Shown here piece after piece: positions 40,779 to 50,187 of a DNA stretch of 64,000 nucleotides (positions are counted from its first letter, which is position 1; every line of letters starts with the position of its first letter). Source of the stretch: Hymenobacter negativus (GTDB lineage Bacteria > Bacteroidota > Bacteroidia > Cytophagales > Hymenobacteraceae); the NCBI RefSeq assembly GCF_017571495.1, contig NZ_JAGETZ010000001.1:372001-436000 (forward strand). The letters run 5' to 3'. Position numbers and translations under genes: made by a program. The notes beneath the pieces were generated by a model that was given only the letters and a program-made list of their open reading frames with translations, ran no database searches and had not been told where the DNA came from.

Positions 40779-43247
40779 ATGCTTGTTCAGTTACTCTCTC
40801 TTTCTTTTCCTCGGCTCCGGCACTGGTTGGCTATCGGCTTGCTGGTCGTGGCGGCGGTTTCGGCGGCCACGGGCCAGCCCATGACCTTTAGCACGGTGGG
40901 CACGGGGGCCAACAATGGCAACGGCAACTACACCGTGACCACCGCGACCAGCAACGTGTACGGAGGTTTCTGGAGTGATGCCACCATCAGCCTGGCCTAC
41001 AACTTCGACCTGACCTTTGTGACTTCCCAGCCGGGTGGCGACGGCATGCTGTTCGTGCTGCACAACTCTTCGGCCACGGCTACTACAGCCTCGCTGGGCT
41101 CGGGCATGGGCTACTACGGCGGCTCGGGCACCGATTTTGCCCAGTCGCTGGGCCTGGAGCTGGACATTGCCAACGGCAGCGGCGGCACCACCGGCGGGCG
41201 CTACGACCAGGACGGCAGCCACCTCGCTTTGGTGAAGAATAAAAATTACTTCCCCTACCGCTACGTGCCCATCACCACGCCCTCAACCTTGCTCACGGGC
41301 AGTCGCCTGCTCCGCCTGACCTGGAGCGCGGCCACCACCACCCTCACGGGCTACCTTGACGGTGTGCAGCGCTTCAGCTATTCCGATAACCTGACGAGCA
41401 CCGTATTTGGCGGCAATCCGAACGTGCGCTTTGGCTTCACGGGGGCCTGCGGCGGGGCAGTCGGCCTGCAAACGGTAACGGTGGGTCAACTCAGCTACGG
41501 GCCCGCGCCCGCCCTGACGACGCTGGCCCCACAGGGCGGACCGGTGGGTACCAGCGTGGTGCTCACGGGCAGCAACCTGGGCACGGCCACGGCGGTAAGC
41601 TTCAATGGCACGGCGGCGGCGTTTACGGTGAACTCGGCCACCCAAATCACGGCAACGGTGCCGGCGGGCGCCACCTCAGGGCTGGCCACCGTGACTTCAC
41701 CCGGTGGCAGCAGCACTGGCCGGGCATTCACGGTAGGCACGGCTCCCGGCAATGCGCTGGCCTTCGACGGCACCGACGACTACGTAGCTTTCGGCCCTAC
41801 CCCGGCCGCACACAACCTCGGGCCAAACAACTTCACCCTTGAAGCCTGGGTGCAGTACAATGGCGGGGCGGGCGCACAGTCCATCATCCGCAAAACCGGC
41901 GATTATAACCTGTACATCAACGGCAACACCCTGCACGCCGAAGTTTGGCCCAACGGCACCGGCAACACCGCCTGGCGGCGGGCCGACGGCACTGCGGTGC
42001 TGCCTGCTAACCGCTGGGTGCACGTAGCCGCCGTGTGGAACAAGGCCGCTCTCACCTACCAGCTCTACGTGAATGGCGTGGCCGATGGCACGGGCACCAG
42101 CACCACCGGCACCGTGAGCGGCAGCGAAAACCTTACCTTGGGCAAGTCGACCATCTACGGCAACCTGCTCACGGGCCGGCTCGATGAGGTCCGCATCTAC
42201 AATACCAGCCTGACGGCCGCCGACGTGGCAGCCGACATGCGGAGCCTCGCCCCCGCCCTGCCCGCCAACCTGATGGCCTACTTCAATTTCGACCAAGGCA
42301 GCGACGCCGGCTCCAACGCCGACCAAACCACCCTGCTTGACCTGAGCAGCAACGCTTACCCGGGCACCCTCAGCAATTTTGGCCTCACGGGAGCGCCCAG
42401 CAACTATGTGGCCAGCTATGCGGCAGCGGTGCCCACCGCCACTGCCCCCACCAACCGCAGCGCCACCGGCTTCACCGCTACCTGGACGGCCCCAGCCCTC
42501 GGCACGGTCACCGGCTACCTGCTGGATGTGGCCACCAATGCCAGCTTCAGCGCCGCTATTGCCGGCTCGCCTTTCACCATTGCCGCGCCCGCTACCAGCT
42601 TCGACCTAACCGGCCTCAACAGCAGCAGCCCGTATTTCTACCGCGTACGGGCCCTCAATGCCGGCCTGGCCAACCCCGACCAGGGAGCATTTTCCAACCG
42701 CATCACACTCGGCTCCCCGCTTCCTGTGGAGCTGAGCGCCTTCACGGCAAGCTTCGACGGCTCCGAGGCCGTGCGCCTGGCCTGGACCACGGCTTCGGAA
42801 AAAAACAGCGCCCGCTTTGAAGTGGAGCGCAGCATTGATGGCAGCGAATTTGGCTTGTTGAGTATAGTGCCGGCGGCGGGCAGTAGCGCTGCCCAGCAAG
42901 CCTATGCGCTGCGCGATGCCCACCTGCCCCACACGGCTGCTATGCTCTACTACCGGCTGCGGCTGTTCGATGCCGACGGCACGGCCAACTACTCGCCGGT
43001 GCGCGGCGTGGCCCGGCCCGGGGCAAACGCGGCCACGCTATTCCCCACGCCTGCTACTGGCTTGGCTACGCTAAGCGGTGCCGCACCCGGTGCCGCCGTG
43101 CGCGCATTCGACGTGCGGGGCCGGGAAGTGACGGCCACTACGGCAGATGCCAGCGGCACGGCAATCCTCCAGCTACCCGCCGGGCTGCCCAGCGGCCTGT
43201 ACGTAGTGCGGGCAGGTTCCACTGCCCTGCGCCTTACGGTGGAGTAG
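40779..43247 (+). CDS. Secreted multidomain lectin/LamG adhesin with T9SS tail
   Basis: The 822-residue protein has a signal peptide (VAAVSAATGQ). Its domains follow in order: an L-type lectin-like domain (~35-240, with GGDGMLFVLHN and LGLELDIANG); an IPT/TIG domain (~245-320, GPVGTSVVLTGSNLG); a LamG/concanavalin domain (~325-490, ALAFDGTDDYVAF, FTLEAWVQ, RWVHVAAVWN, GRLDEVRIYN); a fibronectin type III domain (~545-640); a SPLPVELSAFTA linker; and a type IX secretion C-terminal domain (~735-822, GLPSGLYVVRAG). It is likely a cell-surface carbohydrate-binding adhesin. It sits between RR2 and HK2. Confidence 0.88.
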   Translation: MLVQLLSLSFPRLRHWLAIGLLVVAAVSAATGQPMTFSTVGTGANNGNGNYTVTTATSNVYGGFWSDATISLAYNFDLTFVTSQPGGDGMLFVLHNSSATATTASLGSGMGYYGGSGTDFAQSLGLELDIANGSGGTTGGRYDQDGSHLALVKNKNYFPYRYVPITTPSTLLTGSRLLRLTWSAATTTLTGYLDGVQRFSYSDNLTSTVFGGNPNVRFGFTGACGGAVGLQTVTVGQLSYGPAPALTTLAPQGGPVGTSVVLTGSNLGTATAVSFNGTAAAFTVNSATQITATVPAGATSGLATVTSPGGSSTGRAFTVGTAPGNALAFDGTDDYVAFGPTPAAHNLGPNNFTLEAWVQYNGGAGAQSIIRKTGDYNLYINGNTLHAEVWPNGTGNTAWRRADGTAVLPANRWVHVAAVWNKAALTYQLYVNGVADGTGTSTTGTVSGSENLTLGKSTIYGNLLTGRLDEVRIYNTSLTAADVAADMRSLAPALPANLMAYFNFDQGSDAGSNADQTTLLDLSSNAYPGTLSNFGLTGAPSNYVASYAAAVPTATAPTNRSATGFTATWTAPALGTVTGYLLDVATNASFSAAIAGSPFTIAAPATSFDLTGLNSSSPYFYRVRALNAGLANPDQGAFSNRITLGSPLPVELSAFTASFDGSEAVRLAWTTASEKNSARFEVERSIDGSEFGLLSIVPAAGSSAAQQAYALRDAHLPHTAAMLYYRLRLFDADGTANYSPVRGVARPGANAATLFPTPATGLATLSGAAPGAAVRAFDVRGREVTATTADASGTAILQLPAGLPSGLYVVRAGSTALRLTVE

Positions 43248-43319
43248 CAGCTTAAACCTGTCCCTGCCCAGTAGGCGGCTTATAGCCGGAGGCTCTTTTT
43301 AATTGCCGCGTAAAAGCGC

Positions 43320-43368
43320 TCTTAAGCAAGCGTCCGGCCTGCGGACTGCACCGGATGCTTGCTTAAGA
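43320..43368. repeat. Inverted repeat with 19-base arms
   Basis: TCTTAAGCAAGCGTCCGGC (43320-43338) pairs with 43350-43368, with two mismatches and an 11-base loop. It has no T-run, and lies between the lectin gene and HK2. Confidence 0.65.
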
Positions 43369-43486
43369 ACTGTAATTGTAAGCAGCAGCCTATTGATGGC
43401 CGGATGCAAACGAGGTTCATACCAAAACAAGCGTTTTTTTGCGCTTTCTTTGCCATTGACTTCTGTCTTTTCTGGACAATATTAAT

Positions 43487-45313
43487 ATGGCGCTTCGCTT
43501 ATGTTCCTACAGGCTGGGGCTGGCCTTGCTATTGCTGGCCAGGCCAGGCAGGGCGCAGTCCGGTTCAGGCGGAACCCGGCCTTTTCCTTTCGATTCGCTA
43601 CGGGCTACTGTGAGGAAAGCGGGCCTGCCCGATACGGAGCGGGTTTTCAAAGCCATGGAGGCATACCAGGCCCTCATCTATGCCCGTCCCGACTCGGCCC
43701 CGCCCTATGTGCAGGAGGCCTTGAGTCTGGCCCGCCGCATTGGCTTCAGGCGCGGGGAAGCCAATGCCTATGGCGCCCTGGCCGGCCTCGAATACCAGGC
43801 CCACCGCTACGCCCGCGCCCAGCAATACTACCAACTGATGTTGGGGGCCGCGCAAAAGGCCCACCATACTGGCCTGACGGGCAGTGCCTACGCCGGCATG
43901 GCCAGCATGGCCGTGAACACCGGCAACGTGGCCGACGGCCTGCGCTACTACGGCCAGGCCCGCGCTACCTTCGCCAAGGCTCATCCCCGCGGCTACAACA
44001 ACGAGGTACTGACGCTCTACAACCTCGCCAACTACTATCTCAACCACCAGCAGAAGGCCGCGGCTGCCCCCTTACTCCGGCAGGCGGTGGCCTTACTCCC
44101 CCACTGTACCTGGCCGGAGCTACCCGTGGCGGTGACCATTGGCCTGGGGCAGATACAGCAATACCAGCACCAGCCCGATTCGGCGGTGGCCTCGTGGCAG
44201 CGGGCCGTCCGGCTGGGCAGCGCCGCCCACCTCGACCAGTTAGTAGCCGAAGCCCACGGCTACCTGGGCGCCCGCTACCTAGCCCAGCACCGCCCGGCTC
44301 TGGCCCTGGCCGAAGCCCAAATGGGCGTAGCCCTGGCCCGACGCTCTCAATCAAATGAGATTGAGGTGGAGAATCTGGACCTGCTGGCCGAGGCCATGCA
44401 CGCCCTAGGCCAGCCCGCCGCTTACGATACGCTGCGTCGCCTGCAGGCCCTGAGCGACACCGTGCACGCCCACGAGAATACGGCCGCCCTCACCCAGGCC
44501 CAGGCCCGCTTCAACGATGTTGAGCAGCAGGCTCAGATTCGCAGCCTGCAACAGGACCGTCGCCTGGCCGCCCAAACCCAGGAGCTGACCCGCCTGCGCT
44601 ACCGCCAGCAGGTGGCGGGCGTGAGCAGCCTCGCGGGGGGGCTGCTGCTGCTAGCTGGGTGGGCCTTTTGGCAATACCGCCGCCGCCAAGCCCTACGCCA
44701 GGCCACGTACGACACGGCCCTGCGCACCCGCCTGGCCGCCGACCTACACGACGACGTGGGTGCCTTGCTCACCCAAATCAGTCTGCAAAGCGACCTGCTG
44801 CGCGAAGCCCCCGCCGCCCCCGAAGCCACCCTGGCCCGGCTGGAGCGCCTGAGCGATACCAGCCGCCGCGCCGCCCGCCAGATGGCCGATGTGGTGTGGG
44901 GCCTCCACGCCAGCTCGGCCGAGCTGCCCGAGGTAGTGATGCACATGCGCGAACACGCCCACGAAGTGCTCCCACCGGCTGGCTTGGCCGTCGATTTTGC
45001 CATTACAGCGGAGGCCGCTGCCCGCAATCCCAACGTGGCCGTGTGCCAGACACTGTACCTGATTTACAAAGAAGCCCTGCACAACGCGGTGAAACACGCC
45101 CGGGGAGCTTCCCAGGTCACCATCCGCCTGAGCCTGGACGCAGGCCAGCTCTGCCTGTCGGTGCGCGACAATGCCCCCGGCCCTGCCCCGGCCTCCCGTC
45201 CCGGTGGCCACGGCCTCACTAACATGCGCCAACGAGCCGAAGCCGTGGGCGGTGCGCTGCACTTCGTGGCCGAGGCCACAGGGTTTGGCGTAGTAGCTTG
45301 CCTGCCGGGTTAG
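43487..45313 (+). CDS. TPR-containing HisKA_3 sensor histidine kinase (HK2), paralogue of HK1
   Basis: The 608-residue protein has a short signal peptide (LGLALLLLARPGRAQ). A TPR-like sensor (~40-350, e.g. NAYGALAGLEYQAHRYARAQ), a coiled coil and one membrane helix (VSSLAGGLLLLAGWAFW) lead to HisKA_3 with H421 in DLHDDVGA. The ATPase follows, with KEALHNAVKHA, DNAPG and GHGLTNM. The last ~200 residues are almost the same as HK1, while the sensor half is ~75 residues shorter and poorly conserved. So the input has changed while the output is kept. A weak CATACC-type match lies ~70 bases upstream. Confidence 0.92.
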   Translation: MALRLCSYRLGLALLLLARPGRAQSGSGGTRPFPFDSLRATVRKAGLPDTERVFKAMEAYQALIYARPDSAPPYVQEALSLARRIGFRRGEANAYGALAGLEYQAHRYARAQQYYQLMLGAAQKAHHTGLTGSAYAGMASMAVNTGNVADGLRYYGQARATFAKAHPRGYNNEVLTLYNLANYYLNHQQKAAAAPLLRQAVALLPHCTWPELPVAVTIGLGQIQQYQHQPDSAVASWQRAVRLGSAAHLDQLVAEAHGYLGARYLAQHRPALALAEAQMGVALARRSQSNEIEVENLDLLAEAMHALGQPAAYDTLRRLQALSDTVHAHENTAALTQAQARFNDVEQQAQIRSLQQDRRLAAQTQELTRLRYRQQVAGVSSLAGGLLLLAGWAFWQYRRRQALRQATYDTALRTRLAADLHDDVGALLTQISLQSDLLREAPAAPEATLARLERLSDTSRRAARQMADVVWGLHASSAELPEVVMHMREHAHEVLPPAGLAVDFAITAEAAARNPNVAVCQTLYLIYKEALHNAVKHARGASQVTIRLSLDAGQLCLSVRDNAPGPAPASRPGGHGLTNMRQRAEAVGGALHFVAEATGFGVVACLPG

Positions 45314-45372
45314 CCACCTGTACTCGTGAGCGCCGTCCGTCATCCTACGCCATCTGTCATCCGTCTTAATTC

Positions 45373-47232
45373 ATGCGCTTTCTTCCCCTCCTTTCCCTAC
45401 TCCTCCCCCTATCTACCCTGGCCCAGGCCCCGCTGCCTGTGCCGCGCAACCTGCAAGCCACCTACACGAGGGGCACCCGTGCCGAAAGCGGCCAGCCCGG
45501 TCCCAACTATTGGCAAAACACCGCCGACTACGACCTCAACATCACCTTCGACCCTGGCACCCGCCGCGTGGCCGGCACCGTGGCCATCCAATACCATAAC
45601 AATAGCCCCGGCGAGCTGGACCAGGTCTGGTTCAAGCTCTACCCCAACCTCTACCAGAAGGGTGCCCCGCGCAGCAAGGCCTTCGCCCCCGAGGACATTG
45701 GCGAGGGCATGAAAATCAGCGCGCTGACCATCAACGGCGAAACCTTCGACGTGAAAAAGTTGCGCATTGACGCCACCAACCTGGCCGTGCCACTGCGCAA
45801 GGCCATTGGTGCGCACCAGACGGCCACCGTGACGGCTACTTATTCCTACATTCTCAATAAGGGCTCGCACCAGCGCACCGGCGAGATTGAGCCGGGAGCA
45901 GATTTTGTGGCTTACTTCTTCCCGCGCATCGCCGTGTTCGACGACATTGACGGCTGGAACCGCGTGCCCTACACCGGCGACCAGGAGTTCTACAACGACT
46001 TCTGCAATTTCAAAGCGGCTATCACCGTGCCCAAAGATTTCGTGGTCTGGGCCACCGGCGACCTCACCAACACCGACCAGGTGCTGACTAAAAAATACGC
46101 CCAGCGCCTGCGCGCCGCCGAGCAGCAGGACGCCGTGGTGAGCATCATCACGCCGGCTGAGGCCAAGCTGCTCGGCATTACTACCCCCAATGCCCAGAAC
46201 GTCTGGCGCTTCGAAGCCAAAAACGTAACGGACTTCGTATTTGCCACCGCCGACCATTACGTGTGGCAGAGCACTAGCCTGATGGTGGACCCTGCCACCA
46301 AGCGCCGCACCCGCGTCGATGCCGTGTACAACCCCAAGCACGAAGACTATAAGGAAGTCATCGACTTCAGCCGCAAAACGGTGGAGGCCATGAGCTACAC
46401 CTTCCCCAAGTGGCCCTTCCCCTACGCCCACGAAACGGTGTTCGACGGCCTTGACCAGATGGAATACCCGATGATGGTGAACGACAACCCCACCGAAACC
46501 CGCGAAGACGCCATCACCCTGACCGACCACGAAATCTTCCACACGATGTTCCCCTTCTACATGGGCATCAACGAAACCAAGTACGGCTGGATGGACGAGG
46601 GCTGGGCCACCATCGGCGAGTGGCTGATTTCGTCAATCATCGACCCCAAGCTGGACGACGACTATGGCGTGGCCCGTTACGGCAATTATGCCGCCACCGA
46701 GCAGGACTTGCCCATCGTTACGCTCAGCACCCAGCAAACCGGCGTGCCCTTTTTCCTCAATTCCTACCCCAAGCCCGGCATGGGCTACCTCTATGTGAAA
46801 GACATGCTCGGCGATGAGCTGTTCACGAAGGCGCTGCATACCTACATCCGCCAGTGGAACGGCAAGCACCCCATGCCCTACGACTTTTTCAACAGCATGA
46901 ACGCCGGAGCGGGCCGCAACCTCAACTGGTTCTGGCAGCGCTGGTTCTTCGACGCCGGCTACCCTGACCTGGCCATTGCCAGCGTGAATAAAACCGCCGC
47001 CGGGTACGACCTCACCGTGCAAGCCAAAGGCAGCAAGCCCATCCCAATCGACCTCACCCTCACCTTCGCCGACAACACCACCCAGAAAATCCACCGCAGC
47101 ATCGCCGTCTGGGAGTCGGCCACGGCCGTCACTATCCCCGTAGCCACCAAGCAGCCGCTGAAACGCGTGACGCTCGGCAGCACCCTCGTACCCGACAGCT
47201 ACCCGGCAGATAATACGTGGGAGGGGAAGTAG
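45373..47232 (+). CDS. M1-family metallopeptidase (aminopeptidase N-like), exported
   Basis: The 619-residue protein has a signal peptide (LLSLLLPLSTLAQA) and an N-terminal beta domain (YDLNITFDPGTRRVAG). The catalytic domain has the zinc site HEIFH (386-390) with the third ligand Glu in WMDEGW. DQMEYPMM replaces the GAMEN exopeptidase motif but keeps its M-E pair. It would remove N-terminal amino acids from peptides in the periplasm. It begins 60 bases after HK2. Confidence 0.9.
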   Translation: MRFLPLLSLLLPLSTLAQAPLPVPRNLQATYTRGTRAESGQPGPNYWQNTADYDLNITFDPGTRRVAGTVAIQYHNNSPGELDQVWFKLYPNLYQKGAPRSKAFAPEDIGEGMKISALTINGETFDVKKLRIDATNLAVPLRKAIGAHQTATVTATYSYILNKGSHQRTGEIEPGADFVAYFFPRIAVFDDIDGWNRVPYTGDQEFYNDFCNFKAAITVPKDFVVWATGDLTNTDQVLTKKYAQRLRAAEQQDAVVSIITPAEAKLLGITTPNAQNVWRFEAKNVTDFVFATADHYVWQSTSLMVDPATKRRTRVDAVYNPKHEDYKEVIDFSRKTVEAMSYTFPKWPFPYAHETVFDGLDQMEYPMMVNDNPTETREDAITLTDHEIFHTMFPFYMGINETKYGWMDEGWATIGEWLISSIIDPKLDDDYGVARYGNYAATEQDLPIVTLSTQQTGVPFFLNSYPKPGMGYLYVKDMLGDELFTKALHTYIRQWNGKHPMPYDFFNSMNAGAGRNLNWFWQRWFFDAGYPDLAIASVNKTAAGYDLTVQAKGSKPIPIDLTLTFADNTTQKIHRSIAVWESATAVTIPVATKQPLKRVTLGSTLVPDSYPADNTWEGK

Positions 47233-47250
47233 AATTTTATAATAGCTATT

Positions 47251-47691
47251 ATGTCCTGTCAACTAAGGTTTTCTGCCAAGAACTTTGATGTGGATTATTA
47301 CCTGCTCACCTCTAACCTTAATTCTCATGAGGTATTTAGAACTGGGGATTATCAGCAAACGCCTTTGGAAAGCTGGGTAACCAAGGATTCAGGATTTTGT
47401 GTCACCGCAAGTAATGCTGACTTTAATGATTTCAATGGTCAAATAATTGACACGGGAAAGTTTATTTGGCAGCACGTAGATGAATTGGAAGCTCTTGGCA
47501 AAATAGAAGAGCGGGTTACCTTCTTCTTCGATTTTGGTCTGACAACTACTCTGTTTGAGGAAGATGTTTGGGTTCAATCATTTCATTTTCCTGTAGAATT
47601 TCTTTTGCTTCTCAGCAGAATCGGAGCCGGTCTAGAAATTTCATCTTACTACCCCACCAGCGAGGACGAAGAGGAAAACAACTCGAATTAA
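47251..47691 (+). CDS. DUF4279-like protein, low G+C
   Basis: The 146-residue soluble protein is rich in Phe, Asp and Glu, with alternating beta-strands (FDVDYYLLTSN, GKIEERVTFFFDFG). The layout suggests DUF4279, a family proposed to include immunity proteins, but I am not certain. The base composition is distinctly richer in A+T than both neighbours, which fits recent transfer. It sits between the peptidase gene and rnpB. Confidence 0.55.
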   Translation: MSCQLRFSAKNFDVDYYLLTSNLNSHEVFRTGDYQQTPLESWVTKDSGFCVTASNADFNDFNGQIIDTGKFIWQHVDELEALGKIEERVTFFFDFGLTTTLFEEDVWVQSFHFPVEFLLLLSRIGAGLEISSYYPTSEDEEENNSN

Positions 47692-47697
47692 TACCCT

Positions 47698-47705
47698 TAC
47701 CTTTG
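47698..47705 (+). promoter_or_regulatory. -7 element of the rnpB promoter
   Basis: TACCTTTG, a perfect TAnnTTTG, ends six bases before the first paired base of RNase P RNA, as expected for a start at its 5' end. Confidence 0.65.
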
Positions 47706-47711
47706 CCCGCA

Positions 47712-48112
47712 GTGATGGGTCGCCTCACCGCGGCGCTTTCGGGCGACGAGGAAAGTCCGGGCAACGCAGAGCACCCTGCTTCCTAACGGGAAGGACTGGC
47801 GAGTATAATGCGAACCAGGACAGCGAGTGCCACAGAAAACTACCGCCTACGTCGCCTTCGGGTGGCCGGTAAGGGTGAAAAGGTGCGGTAAGAGCGCACC
47901 AGCGGGCGGGCAACCGTCCCGGCTGGGTAAACCTCAGGGGTTGAAAGACCAAATAAGCTGGTACGCCGGCGCGGCTTCGGCCGCATCGGCACCGGGCGGC
48001 TCGTCCGGCGCCAGCGGGTAGGTTGATGGAGCCTTTCCGCGAGGACTGGCCTAGATAAATGGTGAGGCAGTGGCTTCGGCTACGGACAAAACCCGGCTTA
48101 CAGACCCATCAC
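47712..48112 (+). ncRNA. rnpB: RNase P RNA, bacterial type A
   Basis: The ends pair with each other (GTGATGGGTC with GACCCATCAC), closing helix P1. Conserved core parts are present in order: GAGGAAAGTCCGGGC near the 5' end, the ACAGAAA segment, a GGTAAGGGTGAAAAGGTGCGG region, GGGTAAACC and the final GGCTTACAGACCC. It is the catalytic RNA that trims the 5' leader of tRNA precursors. Length (~400) and the P1 closure are standard. A strong terminator follows at once. Confidence 0.96.
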
Positions 48113-48120
48113 CTCGCATC

Positions 48121-48158
48121 AAAAAGGCCACTCCCGCGCGGGAGTGGCCTTTTTTTTA
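48121..48158. terminator. Terminator after rnpB
   Basis: The stem AAAAAGGCCACTCCCGC / GCGGGAGTGGCCTTTTT is followed by more T. It also faces the end of the minus-strand cytochrome gene. Confidence 0.9.
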
Positions 48159-48201
48159 TTTCTATCCGGTCCGACCGCTACAGGTGGTCCGACCGGTGGC
48201 T

Positions 48202-48651
48202 CTACTTCTTGGCTCCCCGCACGGCTTTCACTTCGGCCACTGTCACGACACTGGCTTTGTTGCCGAAGCTATTGCGCACGTAGGTAAGTACATCGGCCAT
48301 TTGCTGGTCGGTGAGATAGTCCTGAGAGGGCATCACGTTGTGATAGGGTTCACCGTTGATGTCCTGGCCCTGCAGGCCGTTGAGGAGGACGTTTATCAAG
48401 CGGGTTTTGTCGCCGAGCACGTAGTCAGTTTTGCCCAAGGGCGGGTTCAAACCGTCCACGCCAGCGCCGTCGGCTTGGTGACAGCTGAGGCAGGACTGCG
48501 TGTAAACGGATTTGCCCTTGAGCAGCACGGCGGCCGGCACTCCGGTTGTGGCGGCTTTTTGGGCAGGAGCTTTAGCAGGCGTTTTCTTCTGAGCAAAAGC
48601 CGGACTGGCACCCAGCACCAGCAACGCCAACATAATGAAAGAGTTCTTCAC
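48202..48651 (-). CDS. Exported c-type cytochrome
   Basis: The 149-residue protein has a signal peptide (ALLVLGASPAFAQ), a Lys/Ala/Pro linker and one haem site CLSCH. A later MPSQDYLTDQQMADVLTYVR segment supplies the likely axial Met. It is a class I mono-haem electron carrier in the periplasm. It starts eight bases after the dehydrogenase gene, so it is the probable electron acceptor of that enzyme. Confidence 0.92.
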   Translation of the reverse strand: MKNSFIMLALLVLGASPAFAQKKTPAKAPAQKAATTGVPAAVLLKGKSVYTQSCLSCHQADGAGVDGLNPPLGKTDYVLGDKTRLINVLLNGLQGQDINGEPYHNVMPSQDYLTDQQMADVLTYVRNSFGNKASVVTVAEVKAVRGAKK

Positions 48652-48659
48652 GAAACAGC

Positions 48660-49943
48660 TTATTTCTGGTTGTAGACAATGCGATAGATGGTACCCGCCT
48701 TGTCTTCCGACACATAGAGCGAACCATCGGGGCCCTGGGCCAAGCCGCAGGGCTTGTGGTCGGGGTGGCCCGCGATGGCATTGGCGGGTGAGCCGGCAAA
48801 GTTATCCGCAAACACCTCCCACTGGCCGCTGGGCTTGCCGTTTTTGAAGGGCTGAAAAACGATATAATAGCCTTTCTGAGGTTCGGGGGCGCGGTTCCAA
48901 GAGCCGTGGAAGGCGATGAACGCACCGTTGCGGTACTTCTCCGGAAACATGGTACCGGTGTAAAAAAGCAATGCATTGGGCGCGGTGTGGGCGGGGTAAG
49001 CCACAGCAGGCTCCAGGTACTTGGGGTCAGCTTCCTTCTTGCCGTCGCCGCCGTATTCCGGCGCCAGTATTTTCTTGTGCTGGATGGGGTCGTAGTAGAG
49101 GAACGGCCAGCCGGCGTTGGCCCCTTTGGAGAGGGCGTACATGCACTCGGCGGGCAGTTCGGCCGATTGTTTGGTATCGTAAAGCTCCGGGAAGATGTCG
49201 TGCAACTGGTCGCGGCCGTGTTGCATCACGTAAAGCTGATTGGACTGCGCGTTCCAATCGAGGCCCACCACGTTGCGCAGGCCGGTGGCAAAGCGCGTGC
49301 CTGCCCCGTAGCTCTGACCGGGTTTGTCGGCCCGGAATTGCCAGATGCCGCCCGCCGAGTCCAAAATCGGACAGTTCTGCTGGCCGAGCGAGCCCTTCTG
49401 CCGGTCCTTTACTTGACAGGAGTTTGAATACGCCCCAATGTTGACATAGATATTGCCCGCGTTGTCGAGCGCAATGGACTTGCCCTCGTGCTGGTGGCGG
49501 TTTATCAGGCCGGTAATGATTTTCTCGGGCTGCGTGGGGTTAGTCACTTCACCTTTCGCGTCCAGCTTGTAGCGAAACACGTCGTCATCAGAGGAGGCAT
49601 ACAAGTAGCCGTCTTTGACCACCATGCCTGTGCCGCCGTAGTTGCCGAAACCACCCGTCACGGTGGCTTTGCCGGTGGGTCCGGCCTTCAGCTCCAGGAT
49701 GCCTTTGCCGTCTTTGGTGGGCCGGTTTAGCTTGACGTACAGGTTGCCTTGAGGCGTAATGGCAATGTGGCGGGCCCGCTCCCCGGTTTCAGCCACCACC
49801 AGGGCACCGAAGCCGGGCAGCAGCTTGAGACCCGCATTATTGGGGTCGGCCACGACGGTGGGCTTGCTGTTGAGGGCGTAGAAGCCAAAGCTTCCGGCAA
49901 TAGCCGCCGACAGCAGGAAGGGCCGGATTAGGGAATTTTTCAT
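48660..49943 (-). CDS. PQQ-type sorbosone/glucose dehydrogenase-like protein
   Basis: The ~427-residue protein starts with an N-terminal membrane anchor or signal (LLSAAIAGSFGFYAL). A six-bladed propeller follows with repeats such as IAITPQGNLYVKLN, IALDNAGNIYVNIG, TGLRNVVGLDWN and AQGPDGSLYVSED. It carries GHPDHKPCGLA, in line with L-sorbosone dehydrogenases that use pyrroloquinoline quinone. I chose the ATG giving MKNSLIRPF, because the longer frame has no signal-like start. It is co-transcribed with the cytochrome. The substrate is not known, and no PQQ-synthesis genes are present in the window. Confidence 0.85.
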   Translation of the reverse strand: MKNSLIRPFLLSAAIAGSFGFYALNSKPTVVADPNNAGLKLLPGFGALVVAETGERARHIAITPQGNLYVKLNRPTKDGKGILELKAGPTGKATVTGGFGNYGGTGMVVKDGYLYASSDDDVFRYKLDAKGEVTNPTQPEKIITGLINRHQHEGKSIALDNAGNIYVNIGAYSNSCQVKDRQKGSLGQQNCPILDSAGGIWQFRADKPGQSYGAGTRFATGLRNVVGLDWNAQSNQLYVMQHGRDQLHDIFPELYDTKQSAELPAECMYALSKGANAGWPFLYYDPIQHKKILAPEYGGDGKKEADPKYLEPAVAYPAHTAPNALLFYTGTMFPEKYRNGAFIAFHGSWNRAPEPQKGYYIVFQPFKNGKPSGQWEVFADNFAGSPANAIAGHPDHKPCGLAQGPDGSLYVSEDKAGTIYRIVYNQK

Positions 49944-50187
49944 GAATGGGTTGAAGTGAAAAAAGGTTAGTAAGTAACGAGTCAGACGTAAGCAGCGTTG
50001 CAGCAGCGGCTTGCATAGCCGGGAGAGGCGTGGCAGATGCCCCCAGCAAAGCAGCAGCAATTGTTAGACGCTAAATGTTGCGGCACTCCTGCGCCAAATA
50101 TCCTGATTTTCTTCACAGACGAGCGCCGCGCGCCGCTTTTCGTTACCTTCGCTCCTCTCTGTTCGCATTACTTCCCGTTCCCAACAC

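Noticed and set aside
43418..43452. CATACC followed by TTTG upstream of HK2
   Set aside because: The spacing is 31 and not 29 bases and no RACAT or dyad half-site precedes it, so it was not counted as a fifth copy of the shared motif.
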